Assembly: GCA_028753945.1 (NCBI GenBank)
Contig: JAPNXP010000018.1
Location: 2,295,643-2,359,642 of the forward strand
From: Hexactinellida sp. DTS-2022
Lineage: Eukaryota; Porifera; Hexactinellida
Direction: 5' to 3'
DNA: 64,000 nt
Below the pieces are notes generated by a model that was not told the DNA's origin, did not search any database, and saw only the letters and a list, made by a program, of their open reading frames with translations. A program made the position numbers and the translations under genes. Every line of letters starts with the position of its first letter. The stretch's first letter is position 1. Below are positions 12,480 to 25,288 of this stretch, piece after piece.

Positions 12480-13213
12480 AGTTGCACGCGGGCCGAAATT
12501 TCTAACCGCGGGCCGGCCATCGGCCCGCAATATCAAGTAAACGCGGCGCGGAGGCCGGCCCGCAGCACGCGACTGAATTATTCGGCCCGCAAGGAGATTT
12601 TGGCCCTCAAAACGCAGCTTGCAGCTTATATAAAAATTTCAATATGTTTGCTATTAATTTCAGGTCAAGAGGATAATTAGGGAATCCTTGTATTAAACCG
12701 AGTTTGTGAAAACTGATGAATAAGGAGAAAAATAGTCTTCTTACCTTTGTATTCCCAATTGGTAACTCGCATAGGCGCCAAGTTTGGGCTTTAGCTCCCA
12801 AATTGCTGATTGGGGGGGACTGGGACCAACCCCCGGACCTGTCGGTGGATTTAATTTTTATATGAAAGTGGTCCTTTTGATCGACCAAGGGATGATAGAG
12901 GGTGAGAATCACGTTTGTTTACTCAATATATCCAGATTTTGTTTCTGAAGAAACAAATCTGGAAATATTTAGTAAAGATCCCAGTGGCCCCCCCCCAGAC
13001 CCCCCCCAAGTGGGCCCCCCCATTTTTGATTATATTTCCCAAAACTTGACGCCTATGGTACTCGTGACAATTCAAAACACTAATGCGGATTATAATGGGA
13101 GTAATTCCCGGCACGGCCCTCGCAGCCCACAAAATAGTTTTTCGGCCCGCACGGCCCACGAGCCGATGTGAAAAGTCAGCCCGCGGGCTTGTGGGCCGGG
13201 CCGGCCCGCGTGC
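12480..13213. mobile_element. GC-rich foldback element (hAT-like ends)
   Basis: Ends are complementary: cagagttgcacgcgggccg on the left and cggcccgcgtgcagcctg on the right. The subterminal parts are rich in CGGCCCGC words in both orientations, and the core is AT-richer with a C-run. CAG ends suggest the hAT superfamily, but no exact target duplication is seen. Open frames here are composition artefacts. Confidence 0.55.
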
Positions 13214-13339
13214 AGCCTGGATCCACCACTAGGTGGTTATCCATGGGTCAGCATGTGTATTTTTCGGTCAAATACCAAATATACCCAATTTATAGATAAA
13301 ACATATTGATGAAGCTGTACATCTAATAAGGTGGTCAGC

Positions 13340-14900
13340 AGGTTGTCAAGCATTCCATAACAACGACAGATTATGTAATTCTATTTCCTTCTGCAAGAAT
13401 TCTGCAAGGTGTATATTGAATATTCGCGCACTATTTATTGTTTTTTTTTTCTAACAATAAACAGGTGTAAAAATGTGTCCAAAAATGTAATCAAAAATCG
13501 TAACCCCAGGTGCAGAAAATTTTCAGTAGAATATAATAGGTGATGAGTCAGCATTTTTTATGTGTGTGTTGGGTATTCACCAAACACCAACCTTATTCGA
13601 AATATACAGTGGATGCCGGTTATAAGGACATCGTCGGGAACTGCACTTAATGTGCTTATAACCGACATGTTCTTATAACCGACATAAATTATACAGGGTA
13701 TATGGCAACCGTTTTCCAACATAGTGTGCTTATATCCGATATGTTCTTATAACTGGTGTGCTTACATCCGACATCTACTGTAGACTCCACAAAATTGTAA
13801 GACACATTTTTTTGACGATGTCATCATCACCTCAGGGTGTCAAGACTCATTTATAGAGGTGTCACGTGGCATAAGGATCAATTGATAAATTGGAAGTTTC
13901 TTTCTATCTTCTATCATCTCTGAGATTAATGCTATTTAGCAGAGAAATAACTTATATGTAGACCGTCTATTTCCAGACCTGGTTTTCTTACATATACATT
14001 AGTGTTAGCCATAGACGGCAGGGCTTTTGGCCTACATAATTTATAGACGGCCTACAAATTTTGGCTTATTTGTATGGGCTTTTATAGACCGCATACATAT
14101 AAGGATGCTCTTTAGCAAATTAGTATAAATAATTATTAGTATTACGTGTATTAATAATTTAACACCAATTTCAAGGTCAAGTTGTCAACTTACATTTATT
14201 AAGTTTAACTTTAATTATTTGTTATAAATAGTAATTTGAAATGGATTTGGCTACCATCTTTCAATTCCGCCACTCGACAACCCCTATAAACAAATTGGAA
14301 GCGTCTTTATATGTTAAATATTAATTGAATTAAAATATTTATTAGAATTAATTACGTCAGTATATTAATAGTGCAAGAGTATTCTTGCAGAAGGAATAGA
14401 ATCACATAATCTGTCGTTGTTATGGATTGTAAAATCTTAGTTTTCAATTGGAAAATAGAAGCCTACTCGATCTCACAAGTTTGAATCAATCAAATTATCA
14501 CAAGTTGAAACAATAGAATTAGTTAAACACTTTCAATTGATCTGAAGTGTTAGTAAACAAAGGGAATTTTCAACTCAATTGAGGTACAAACAAAGCCCAA
14601 TTTGAAAATTCGTGCTCTGTGAAAGGGTGTAGAATTAAATTCTCTATCGAATGCATTTACATAGAATATTCGCGCACTATTTAACGTTCCTTTTATAAAA
14701 TTAAACAGGTGTAAAGATTTAATCAAAGTCCTGACCCCAGGTGCTAATCTGGAACCCATAAGACACATATCCTGAAAATTTGAGCGCTTAGTTGATAAAA
14801 CTCTGTTCTGTGGGAGGATACGTACCAATAGTAATAATCGGTAACCAAAGCACTAGGATTAGAACTGGGCCACTATGCTATAGTATAGTCGGCACAGTAA
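13340..14900 (-). repeat. Inverted copy of the 1.2-1.4 kb repeat unit
   Basis: Reverse-strand copy with all landmarks: caacaacgacag (13353), cctcagggtgtcaagac (13832), the unit tail, taacccctg, the ORF-like block at 14550-14828, and the 36-bp palindrome (about 14863-14898). A pogo-like MITE interrupts it. Confidence 0.75.
13607..13780. mobile_element. pogo/Tc1-like MITE (~174 bp), TA target duplication
   Basis: Ends CAGTGGATGCCGGTTATAAG and, at the right, the complement of CAGTAGATGTCGGATGTAAG, flanked by TA on both sides. A second copy lies at 53876-54049. Confidence 0.75.
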
Positions 14901-14904
14901 AAAC

Positions 14905-15015
14905 GAATGTTGTAAAATTTTCAAAAATTTATTTTCATGTAAAATTTCTGGAAATTTGGCAATTTTTTTTGAAGTTCCCGGAAATTTCCTCGAAAATTTT
15001 CCGACATTACAACAC
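14905..15015. mobile_element. Small AT-rich foldback (gaaaattt words)
   Basis: Starts tgttgtaaaattttcaaaaa and ends gaaaattttccgacattaca. It sits between the palindrome of the inverted repeat unit and the Helitron. Confidence 0.45.
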
Positions 15016-15021
15016 TAGTAA

Positions 15022-16111
15022 TCTATACTATTAATAGAGCAGTGTCTGTGTGTCCGCAACCGATCTCAAATTTTGATTGGCCAAATTCAACCACTAATAT
15101 TTACCTCTCTAATATGCATTGTTTACATTCATTTTTGATACTGCTGATCGCATTTTGATTGGCCCAATTCAACTACTAATATTTATTTCCTAATATGCAT
15201 TGTTGACATTCATTTTTTGAATAAATACCACATTCGGATACAAAAAATCATTTTGTTAAACATTCAATGGAACCTTCTACAAACCCGGGCAACTCATCGG
15301 AAATACCACTTACACCTAAGGAAATGTGTGCCATAAGTCGTTTATGGCGCAATAAAATGTTGAAAAGAAAAACACGCCTTGATCCTGAAGTTCGCGCAGC
15401 TGAAAATGCCTCCAATAGAAATACTCAGAAAAGGAGACGCCTTAATCCTGAAGTTCCCGCAGCTGAAAATGTCTCAGATAGGGAGCAACATATGCGCATG
15501 CGAAAGCAAAAAAAACTATTCGAAAAGGCGAATCACTGTAATATCGACGATCTAGAATCAGTTGATACATTAGTTGAACCACATAGTTGCGGTGGAATGA
15601 ACACAAAGTGTAGAGAGTGTGGAGTAATGCTTCTACGTAACATCGATACAGAGAATGAACATTGTAACGGAACACGATATTTAGTAAGACGAATGTACAG
15701 AAGTAACATCATTGAAGCTGATATACTAACAGGCAAATACAAAGGCAATACACTGATGATTCCCAGGATTATGATGTCTCCGTCAGATAATGAATTTCCA
15801 TTCATTCTGAAACGGAGACAATATACCATAAGGCCAGCGTTCTGCATGACAATTAATAAATGCCAAGGCCAGAGTTTGACAAGAGCAGGAGTGTATTTAC
15901 CGACTTCTGTATTCACTCATGGACAGCTTTATGTTGCAGTCTCAAGAGTAGGGGATCCGGACAACATTCGATTTGTAATTGAACAAAACAAATATAAGGA
16001 TACAGCAGAGCGAAAACGACATCCAAGGAAATCTAATGTAAAATACACCCGAAATGTAGTATACAAAGAAGTTTCCATATTACGTCAGCAAAGCGACGGG
16101 TAACTGGCTAG
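15022..16111 (+). mobile_element. Internally deleted Helitron (1.09 kb)
   Basis: Begins TCTATACTATTAATAGAG and ends GGGTAACTGGCTAG, typical Helitron 5' TC and 3' CTAG ends. It lies between an A (15021) and a T (16112), the expected A|T insertion, with no target duplication. The 3' end overlaps the stop region of its ORF, as in many animal Helitrons. Full-length Helitrons are several kb, so most of the Rep/helicase is missing. Confidence 0.85.
15267..16103 (+). CDS. Helitron Rep/helicase deletion fusion (278 aa)
   Basis: Residues 1 to about 125 are a basic N-terminal region with two similar blocks (LDPEVRAAENASNR and LNPEVPAAENVSDR) and a Cys cluster (C..GMNTKCREC). From about residue 132 the chain is the C-terminal end of the PIF1-like Helitron helicase: CNGTRYLVRRM, IPRIMMSP, RRQYTIRPAFCMTINKCQGQ and HGQLYVAVSRV, which correspond to the last helicase motifs. 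The HUH nuclease domain and Walker A/B motifs are absent, so it cannot be an active transposase. The frame is open for 278 codons despite the deletion, so the event is recent or the fusion is kept by chance. Expression is unknown. Confidence 0.85.
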   Translation: MEPSTNPGNSSEIPLTPKEMCAISRLWRNKMLKRKTRLDPEVRAAENASNRNTQKRRRLNPEVPAAENVSDREQHMRMRKQKKLFEKANHCNIDDLESVDTLVEPHSCGGMNTKCRECGVMLLRNIDTENEHCNGTRYLVRRMYRSNIIEADILTGKYKGNTLMIPRIMMSPSDNEFPFILKRRQYTIRPAFCMTINKCQGQSLTRAGVYLPTSVFTHGQLYVAVSRVGDPDNIRFVIEQNKYKDTAERKRHPRKSNVKYTRNVVYKEVSILRQQSDG

Positions 16112-17197
16112 TAACTATTAATGAAGTGAGCTAGTAGGAAAGTTCCAACGTAATTAGGATCGTTGCTTTCCGAAACACCTCTATGTATGGTTCAACCGGA
16201 AACCTAATGCTTTTTCAATCTTTATAATTGGAGCCTCTCAGACTGAAGTTAAAAACCCCGAGATCGCGACGTTCCAGTCCTTATCTTAAGGAGTCTATGG
16301 TTTCAACACATTTATAGTGATGATGACATTACGAAAAAATCTAAAATTACAGCTTTGTCTACAGCATTTCATTTTGGAGGCACTATCAATCGACCAACGA
16401 CCAAGTATAGTGCCTCCAAGGAAAATGCTGTAGGCACAGCTGTAATTTTAGATTTTATTTTATTATTATTTCACCGTAGACGGTGCCCTGGACACACCTG
16501 TATATATTAAGGGCTGAAAATTGGCATGTAGGTTCAGAGTGACAGTCTAATCTGCACTTGGGGTTACGATTATTGATTAAATAATTTTAACACCTATTAA
16601 ATTAATTAAGGTTCATAACATGAAATAGTTAATAGTGACCCTGATCAAATTTACATGCTAAGATAGAGAAATAAATTATACACCTTTGACATCACGAATG
16701 TTCATTTGGCCATAGTTTCTACCATAATTATGGTGCCAATCTCCTATGTTTCCTCACTTCAAATTTAGCCAAACTGTTAAATCCATTTATATTATTTCAA
16801 TTTGTAATATTTATATTGATTCCACTTGTGACTTCGAGCAAGGTTCTATTGAATTTTTTGAATTTATACAATGGAAAATCGAACTAAGTTAAATAAAGGA
16901 ATTTGTTTAGAAATGAACTTCCATTAGCGAGGAAGTGGGGGACCTTAATTTTCAAGGAGCTATTATCCCCATCCAATATCTATAAATGGGGGGAATGGAC
17001 AATTCCTAACAAATACTAGTACTGTATTTCTAATAAATGCACTCTGGAGTTCTTCTACTGAACAGATATTTTCGATGACTCTACTCTAACGTTTGTAGAA
17101 CAAATCCTCGACTGTAGATTGCTTACGTATCAGGATTAAACTAAGTTGTTAGAATATACATATAGTTACTAGTAAGCACCTTAATGGGGGTATTGTA
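16112..17197 (+). repeat. Diverged repeat unit with hairpin copy 9 and a foldback arm
   Basis: Resumes the unit after the Helitron (gaagtgagctag..., ggatcgttgc). At 16190-16310 is a solo arm of the giant foldback seen at 28.1-29.2 kb (gcctctcagactgaag, cgagatcgcgacgttccag). At 16341-16451 is a hairpin with arms ctaaaattacagctttgtct and taggcacagctgtaatttta, including G-T compatible changes. The unit tail continues to about 16900; the rest is unremarkable. Confidence 0.65.
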
Positions 17198-17617
17198 CAG
17201 TAGAACTCGGTTAAGACGTATCACCCTGGGAAACAAAAGGAGTACGTACTAACCGAGGTACGTCTTATCCGCATGCATAATCCATAAGTCGAAATAATGA
17301 CTTGTTTTATGGTATGAATACGATGTAGGATATTCAAGTCTTGAACATACTTAACGATGAGATTAAAGTATTTTAGTTGTCACCTACTCACTTAAACCAA
17401 TTACTAACTGAGTTCTGCTGATAGTTTTCTAGAGTATGGTACAAACCGAATTAAAATAAATACATTTTATATACTTAGAATAGAAATTGGTACGTCTTAT
17501 CCGTGTACGTATTAACCGAATAATGGATCAGATAAGAGGAAAAATCGGTTATTAAAGACTAGAAGTAGTATCCGAGAGTACGTCTTAAGCCGAATACGTA
17601 CTAAGCGAGTTCCACTG
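17198..17617. mobile_element. pogo-like nonautonomous element (~420 bp), TA duplication
   Basis: Ends CAGTAGAACTCGGTTAAGAC and the complement of CAGTGGAACTCGCTTAGTAC, flanked by TA. Internal blocks repeat taccgaggtacgtcttatcc-like words in both orientations. No coding capacity. Confidence 0.7.
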
Positions 17618-18849
17618 TATGTCTATATTGTATAATATGACCATATGTAGTGTTTATTCAATTGAAATTATAATCGGGGGGGGGGGGCGCAATTCAAATT
17701 TTGCTCGTACCATTCTCCCCACTTATAGAGGTTGCACTGTAGTAGATTTGCAATAGATCAGTGAATTATTAAATATGCAATGAGCCAAATATTTAAGTTG
17801 ACGAACAGATGATTGAGAAGATATGTAGTTGCACAAAACTTATAAAATAGCTCATCCAAAACTTCAGCAAGTAATTCTATGTTGAAAATTAATTCGCTTT
17901 CCTCGTTTATAATACTGAAAATGCATTTGTCTTTTTCATAAATAGCTTGCGACAATGACCGCACCGATTTTCGTTTTTTTGAGTATTACGCCATTTTCTG
18001 TTCGAATTCGCATAATAACCTATTGTTTCGTTTCGATTTAATTTCTAAGAAAATTAGTCATGATTTACCTGTTCCTGTAAAGTCAGTCTCTGTGATTTAT
18101 GGGTTCATAATAGTGAAAATATCACTTTGATTCACCCACGTGCTTAATTCCGTTTTTAATAGTGTTATATTCAACATAGTAATGATTTGATGGTGAATAT
18201 TTTAAGTATTTAGTATTTAACGTCTAAGGTTTTATAAAGACTTCGCTTTTTACCTGAATTATTCGGATTTCGCATGCATGCAACCATTCCTACTTTAATT
18301 TTTGTGTTCGAGATTTGTTTTTGGGTTATCTTTCGATAGTTTTCAATTTGGATCTTTCCTGTTAGAGTTAAAGTATGGACTCCCAGATCCGCATGAACTC
18401 TCATTTCATTAGTAAGATTGTATGCACCTCTCTATTATAAATTATTTCAGGATTTGGTTTCGAGCATGATTCAACAAAACTTGGCGTAAAATATTCCAAC
18501 TGTGTGATATATTTGAATTGATGAGGTGAAGCGTGAATACGAAATATAAAGGACTTGAATCAACTATTAATTAAAAATTGTACCATGGATGAACTAGAAG
18601 TGCAGTCGATAATTTTGCCTATTATAGTTAGATGTGAACTTAGAACATGAATTATGTTGTTTTTAACTGGATTCGACTCTGTAAACAAAGTATATAGTAT
18701 TCTAATATTACTGGCGTGAGTGGCGTCCATTCATTGTAGATATAATATATAACAATTTAACATATAAGTATTATATGTATTGAAATAACAAATATGCCAA
18801 ATAAACACAGAATGGTGGATAGTATTACATGTACGTAGTATGTTATTAA
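17618..18849. other. No recognised gene
   Basis: AT-rich sequence with a G-run (17680-17688) and only short open frames without family motifs. It may be part of the P-like remnant to the right, but I see no conserved element in it. Confidence 0.4.
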
Positions 18850-20215
18850 ATAGATTTAACTTTCTATATTTTCGGGTATCCTTCCTTCCTGATGTTATTT
18901 GAGAGTTTATATTACGAACTTTATTGGCAAGTATGCAATTAGTGCATATACCAAGTATCTTCCTTAAGATACTCCAACCTGAAGCATCACAACTATGACA
19001 GTTATTCTTCCAATCCTCGCTATAATTATCAACTATTACGCTTTCAGCTAATTGAACTAATACTTTCTTGAAGGTGAGGAATAGAATTGATTCTTTACAG
19101 CTTCGTCTTCATCAATCTTGATAAAATTCTTCCACAATATCACAATTGATTCAATTACAATATCTGTAGGCCACTTTATAGAACCACGATCAATATATCT
19201 CAGAAGGTCATATTTCGTTGCATCTAATCTCGTAAGTAGTTGAATACAATGGCTACAATTATTAGTTACAAGATATGAGTATACAGCGTAACCAGTGGCG
19301 GATTTAGGGGGAGCACAGGGGGCACGTGCCCTCCCCTCCCCTTGAAAAATATTGCCAATGTAATAATGTGCAAAATTAGGTCCCCCCTTACTATCGCTCG
19401 CTCCGGTCCCTCTTACAAAAGTCAACAGTTAAGTTCTTAAGTAAATGTAAATTTTCATTATCCAATCCTATGTATGAAGATAGAGTTCGAAGTGATCTTG
19501 TAGGGAGAATAAACCAATCCAATGGTTGAAAAAAAACCCGATAGCAAGAAGGTGAGATCTAATGTGCCTTTAAGGCAACAGCCTAAATGAGATAAAAAAG
19601 GAAGAGAAAGTAGTGAGAAAAAATTATAGAAAATACAGACCTGAGTAACTACATTATATTTCCGATTTTCTCCTGAAACTAGCGAGCTTTCAAATTGACA
19701 AATAATGAACTATAAGAGGGACAATAAAGGTGTACTCAAGTGATCCTGTTCGGTAGGTTCTGTATTTTCTAAAATTGATATTGATGACTGTAATTTAGTG
19801 GCTGCTTCTTTGATAGTTACAAGAACAAGACTGGACTCAAATATATCAGGGTTCGGCTCAAAATTTAAAATATCATCAATTAGAGATTCAATTTGTCGTA
19901 AATCGGTTATAGTACAATTAAGATGCAAGCGTACTTAGTGTTGGCAACTAACGGCTGAAACCGTTAAGTTTGTATGGATTGTTAACGTAGGTTTAATTTA
20001 AATAGATTGATTTTATACTTCCAACTGTATAATCTGCAAGGTGTTACTGGAGAAGTACCACACCACCCAATCTTTGGTAAGATTAAATCAGGTAACTTAA
20101 TTTTAAAATCTTCAAAACTATCCAATGTGAATCGTAAACTATCTTGTTGGATTTGAACAATGCTATTGTGAAGACCTTTAGAAAAGTTTTCTTCTTCCTT
20201 CAGGGATCTTTTCAT
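18850..20215 (-). pseudogene. P/THAP9-like transposase remains (element A)
   Basis: Fragments in several frames on the minus strand correspond to the better preserved copy at 29-33 kb. In order: MKRSLKEEENFSKGLHN (20215 on); a segment with ITDLRQIESLIDDIL (to 19710), parallel to ITDIRQIE in element B; GYAVYSYL then LLRYIDRGSIKWPTDIVIES (19425-19057), the P-family C-terminal GYA...DRGGL..PS block; and a Cys-rich tail CHSCDASGWSILRKIL ending ANKVRN (to about 18850), parallel to element B. The frame is broken, and at about 19290 it is interrupted by a transposon end (CAGTGGCGGATTTAGGGGG). No THAP domain was found. Not functional. Confidence 0.65.
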
Positions 20216-20459
20216 TTTTCCTACAACAGTGCTTCCAATTGAGAAAAAAATATGTATGTATACATTCTATTCCTGATGATCTTGCTTTCTTGTCCACTGA
20301 ATTTGAACCTCTCAAATCCATAGAAGAGGTAATATTTGAATTAGTTCAAAAATTAATCATTAATGGTCATATCTTCATCAAAACCTTGTAAATCGGCCGA
20401 CACTGTCTCCGATTCACTTTAATCCATAATTAATTAATACGAGGTTATTTTGGATATTA

Positions 20460-20903
20460 CAGTGGCGGATCGAGGGGGGAGGGGCTTGGGAGTTGCAACT
20501 CCCCTTGATTTTAAATGACCTTTGATTATTGACCTTTGATTTCCACTATACTCTGTGTGCAGTTGTGGCATAAGCTTTAATTCCCTCCATTCGAGATTCC
20601 AACATCTAATATTATGTGATTATTTTCCAAATTACTGATATTTTCATTAAATTATTATTTATACTGCATAAGTGTAGCATATAGTTTAGTGAATTTTCGA
20701 AATGTCCAGAATAATCTACTAAGTAAGTATCGCGGTTGTTAGGTATTTGAAATTGGGCAAATATCACTCTATCGTATCTGGCTTCCAGGGGTTTCGCCAC
20801 TCGGCCCCAATTGGGGGCTTACAGCGCCCCCAGACCCCCAGCTGTTATTTGTGTCTTTATAAAATTACAACCCCCCTTTAAAATGATGCTAGATCCGCGA
20901 CTG
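20460..20903. mobile_element. hAT-like nonautonomous element (CAGTGGCGGATC ends)
   Basis: Starts CAGTGGCGGATCGAGGGGG; its right end agatccgcgactg is the complement. The terminal type CAGTGGCGGAT is common among animal hAT MITEs. Sequence near the right end is rich in C runs. No clear 8-bp duplication. Confidence 0.55.
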
Positions 20904-20992
20904 TATTGTGATAAAATTTGATGACTTTTCATAATATACATTTATTATACGTAGAGTATACAAGAGCATGCAAATAGCGGTAGGCCTAATTA

Positions 20993-21263
20993 CAGGGGCG
21001 CCGAACTTTTGATAAAATATACTCGGGGCCGGGGGGCCCATTATTTGAACCCCCTACTGAGATACATATTTTCGTTTTCTACCAGTGAGGCTGTGCAACA
21101 TCCCAAAGAAATTAAGAATAATTTACGATATATTAAGGTATACACATCATAATAACAATAATGAAATTAATTAAAACCATGAATTGGGCCCCACCAAGCC
21201 CCCCCGAATGTCCGGGGCCGGGGGGCCAGGGCCCCACCTGCCCCCCCGCGTTCGGCGCCTATG
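20993..21263. mobile_element. GC-rich foldback (CAGGGGCGCCGAAC ends)
   Basis: Left end CAGGGGCGCCGAAC, right end gttcggcgcctatg, with ggggccgggggg blocks in the interior. No coding capacity and no clean duplication. Confidence 0.55.
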
Positions 21264-21351
21264 GGCCTAAAGATAAATTAACGATACAGTTTGTATTTGG
21301 CAAATCGCACACAATATTATAAAACATTTGCAAGTTACTTAATACTATGAT

Positions 21352-21734
21352 CAGGGATGGAAACAGCAAATGAAAATCGAAGCTGTTAACAGCTAGATGC
21401 TGACCAATGCAATATTTGAAATATTATTATATAATCATTTAGTTTCAAATTTCACTGTTATGTAAATACGATATACAGTTCAAATTTAAACATTTTTTAG
21501 TATAACTTTCTTTGCTTGTCCATTTTCCTTAATTTTTATTGATACAATTATTGAATTTGAACAGCTGAAATTGGCTGTTAACAGCTTAAATTGGCGTTAA
21601 TTAACAACTTAAAGGGGACTTAAATGCAGTTAAGGTTGCCAATTGGGGACGAATTCTTAGCTGTTAACAGCAAATAGTTAGCCGTTAACAGTAAACAGCC
21701 AAAATGGCTGTTAACAGCAGATTCACCACCCCTG
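21352..21734. mobile_element. hAT-like foldback with TTAACAGC words, 8-bp duplication
   Basis: Ends CAGGGATGG and CCACCCCTG, flanked on both sides by ACTATGAT (21344-21351 and 21735-21742), an exact 8-bp target duplication. The subterminal parts repeat gctgttaacagc-type words in both orientations. Confidence 0.85.
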
Positions 21735-21775
21735 ACTATGATCAATAAGAGATTGATTTACATGTAATTAAAATA

Positions 21776-22052
21776 CACTCCAACCTCCCTTACCCGGGCA
21801 CTGTGGTCCGGAGGGTGCCCGTAACTCGGAAAATTCCCGGATCTGAGAAATACAATGGCTGGTAGTCTGGTACACATGCAATTCCAAAGTGTCGAATCAA
21901 TATTTCCTAAATTCATTCAAAATTTTAAACTGATGTTGTTAACGTGTGGGGATAATTTAAGAACTGTATCTGTTATAGAATTTTGTAATTAAACTCCATT
22001 ATTGATTAAATAAATACAAATTTAGTCTGTCTTTATGACGGAGGTTTGAGTG
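21776..22052. mobile_element. Tc1/pogo-like MITE (277 bp), TA duplication
   Basis: Ends CACTCCAACCTCCCTTA and the complement of CACTCAAACCTCCGTCAT, flanked by TA. It contains no open frame of interest. Confidence 0.65.
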
Positions 22053-22873
22053 TATATCACTCTTAAGGAATCCTTTATAATACTGCTTACTACTCACTAA
22101 GAATGCCATTAATTTCTAAATTTAATTCTTTCAGTAGCTTATCTGAAAATTTCTGAATGCCAGTAAACACCAAATTATCCCGTATTAGCATGCAAATTTC
22201 GTGCAGAATGTTCTTGCTAATACGGGAACACCACTGTATTAAATTAAGTAAAACATTTCATTATCAATATAACGAAATTATAATGATAAATAATGAGATG
22301 CCGCCCTCCCGCCAGATTCCTCATATTGACTTAATGTGGCGCTGAAACAATATTACCATTAACACTGGCTTTAACTAATTTGTCAGAATATACTAATACA
22401 AAAAATAATAAGTGGGGTGTTAAATGTATATAGTATTGTATAATATGACCATATGTAATGTTTATCCAATTTAAAAGTAGAATGGGATGGGCAATTTCAC
22501 TTTTGCCATTGCCATGCTCCCACTTATATACTAGCTAGCTCACAGTGAAATAGGTTGATTGATTTTTTTTGATTTTTTTTTCTCACGAGAAATAGGTTGA
22601 TTTTTTTCTACACACTATTGCTTTTATAATGCAACCAATCTGAAGAGCGATATCGAAAACCTATAAAACTATAATCAAATGCCTTTGGCTTCATTGGATT
22701 TGATGTAGTTTGTTGCTTGGCAACTGATTGATATAATAGGCATTTCTTATTCTTAAACATTCTACTGATTTAGTCCATATTTTAAAGTTCTACACTCGTT
22801 TCTATTTTAAGTTATACAATAAGTTAATAGCTATTTTTGTATTATCTAAACCTCATATATTAATCCCTAATTC

Positions 22874-23243
22874 AGGCATGGGGCCAAGCCCCAAAGGGCT
22901 TAAGCCCATTTTTGAGAGGGCTTAAATCCGGACTTAAGTCCTCCTTTAATAAAAGGGCTTTAGTCAAGGACTTGGACTTAAGCCCTTTATAGATGAGCTT
23001 CAAGCCCTTTTCAAGCCCTTTTTCAAGCTCTTTTCAAGGCATTTATTCAATAAAATACGGTATGGATTTCTAAATAATTAGAGTAATATACTTAAGTCCA
23101 GACTTAAGCCCTTTATTAAGGGCTTGAGCTTGGAAATAAGGCATTTTTCAAAAAGGGCTTAGTAAAGGGATTGGGCTTAAGGCCTTCTGATTAAGGATGG
23201 GCTTGGACTTAAGCCCTTTTGAAAGGGCTTGACCCCATGTCTG
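22874..23243. mobile_element. Foldback built from AAGCCCTTT words
   Basis: Ends CAGGCATGGGGCCAAGCCC and gggcttgaccccatgtctg, with dozens of (a)agccctt / aagggctt words between. No exact target duplication was found. The same family starts at 63907 and is cut by the window edge. Confidence 0.75.
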
Positions 23244-25288
23244 AGATTCACTACACAAAACAAGACATTATGATTGACATAGCAAACTCAAATTTCGATC
23301 ATGAACTCTCACTTTTAGATTATTTAATTGGGTTTATCACAGTCTCAGAGTGCAAAAAATAATAATGTCGCGTCGTGTCGTGTTATCACATGGATTCTGC
23401 ATCAAAGCCTATATATTTTACAATATATTTAGCATTTATATAGTCCCCCCCAAACCGCCCAAGTTACTTTTTATTTGTTTATCCCAAAAGTTCAGACAAA
23501 ATTATATTTTGAAGATAATTTGAGACTATATTTAATGAACAACTGCGACACATACGAGTTCCTAAACTCAAATTTTCAATCAGAACTTGAAGAATTTATG
23601 ACAATCTAGCGAATCTACCAGTTGAATCAGAGCGAATCTTCGTCGGTACGTCACAGATATTCTAGACTTAGGCCCGAGGGGATTCATATCGAAAGCGAAG
23701 CGATCTTTCAACCTAAAAGTTATTGTACATGCAATAATTAATTAAACTCCGTAACCATCTACCGTCTTTATATTCAATGTAATATAATAATTCCCAAGGT
23801 ATGACTTGGCTTTTAGTTATTTTTTACCATGTTTAAAATTTATTACCAATATTAATGGGTGATTAATAATTGATTGTTAACAAACCAAAATAAAATACTT
23901 AATTAATGAAAATGTTAGAGAATGTCCGGAATTCCATTCACGAGACTAGATACATCATTTTGACTGATGTCATTCAATTTGCAGCTATATATAACCTATA
24001 GGTCAATAATACTTCACGAGTAGGTATCTGCTACCAAAATGTCTATTTCCACTAAAATGTCATTAAGCAACTGTGTACTAGGTTGCACTATATAAATATA
24101 TTACGTAATTGTGTACAAATATAATATAATATAATATAATACAAGCTGCTCGTCCGCGCTACGCGCGTTCTTACAACTTGCACTCGGGCCTGCGGCCCTC
24201 GCTTGTATTCATGGCAAATATATTTTCAAAATGTTATGCCAGTTGTATTTAAATACTGTGGAATGTAACGGAAATTTAACGAAAATTATACATCCCTTTC
24301 CTTACGTCAAGATTTCGCCATTTTGGAATAAAAAGTACGATCTGTGACATTCGTAATCCTTCTCCTCCCTCCAAAGCGTTACGTAACGTTCGAAAGCCTC
24401 ATACGCAAGTTAATTATATTACGGGAAATCTTTTAGGAATTATATTAGCTGACCGCTAGCCTATGTACAAATGACCGTTGTATAGAGTACCCTTTAGCAG
24501 ATTATACTATACAGTATGTAGGTAGCAGATCCCAACCTTATTGAGCTGCCCCCCCCCTAAGCAGTATATTTAAGCTGATCGACCGCACTACGCGCGTTCT
24601 CACAACTTATTCTCGAGCCTTCGGCCCTCGCGTGTATTTAAAACAATTTGATTCCTTAATTAGATTAGACAAATTTGTTACTTCAGAAAGAAAGTAAACA
24701 GCTCAAACTTTTAGACTAAATCATAATAATATATGCTCATGATCCTCGGTAAATAAATACATTAATTCTTGCTAAAAAAGTCATTGATACGGAATTTTTT
24801 CCTAACTGACAAACATATCTTTTTTCGGGTTTATGAGTAGTAAATCTGAAATCAAATTGAATAATTTATCAAAAGTTTGGAAATGAAGATTTTATAAGGT
24901 GGAATGAAAGGTTTGAGTTTAACTTTACTAAATAGACTATTTATGCGATTAATGGGACTATTAAAGTACTAACTTAGGGTAAATTTTATTGGTCAAATGT
25001 ATTGACCCAGAATTATTTGTGTTTATTTTTTCAGCCAATTAAATTGCAGTCTCAGTTAGGCTCTCTATAATGCATACTTAACAGCTGATAGTTTTGTCAC
25101 CTTTTGAGAGGGAAGATATGAATATTTTTCTTAGATATTAGAACTTGTTCCTAGAAACATTATTTCCCACCCTCCTGCCAAATTTCAAGTCCGTAGCTCT
25201 TACCAGTTCCTCAATCAATTCTGAACAAACAAACAAACAAACAAACAAAAAAAAAAACAAATCATTGTGATTTAATATATAAGATTAC
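23244..25288. other. Intron sequence with a duplicated GC-rich 60-bp motif
   Basis: Two direct copies of a motif containing tacgcgcgttct, acaactt and ggccctcgc lie at about 24150-24210 and 24577-24637, in otherwise AT-rich DNA. The gcctgcggc and gccttcggc cores can form small hairpins. There is an ATATA run before the first copy and a (CAAA)n/poly-A run at 25222-25260. No gene seen. Confidence 0.5.

Noticed and set aside
12279-13171. Several 80-100-codon frames on both strands
   Set aside because: They cross the GC-rich foldback at 12480-13213 and its C-runs; composition artefacts.
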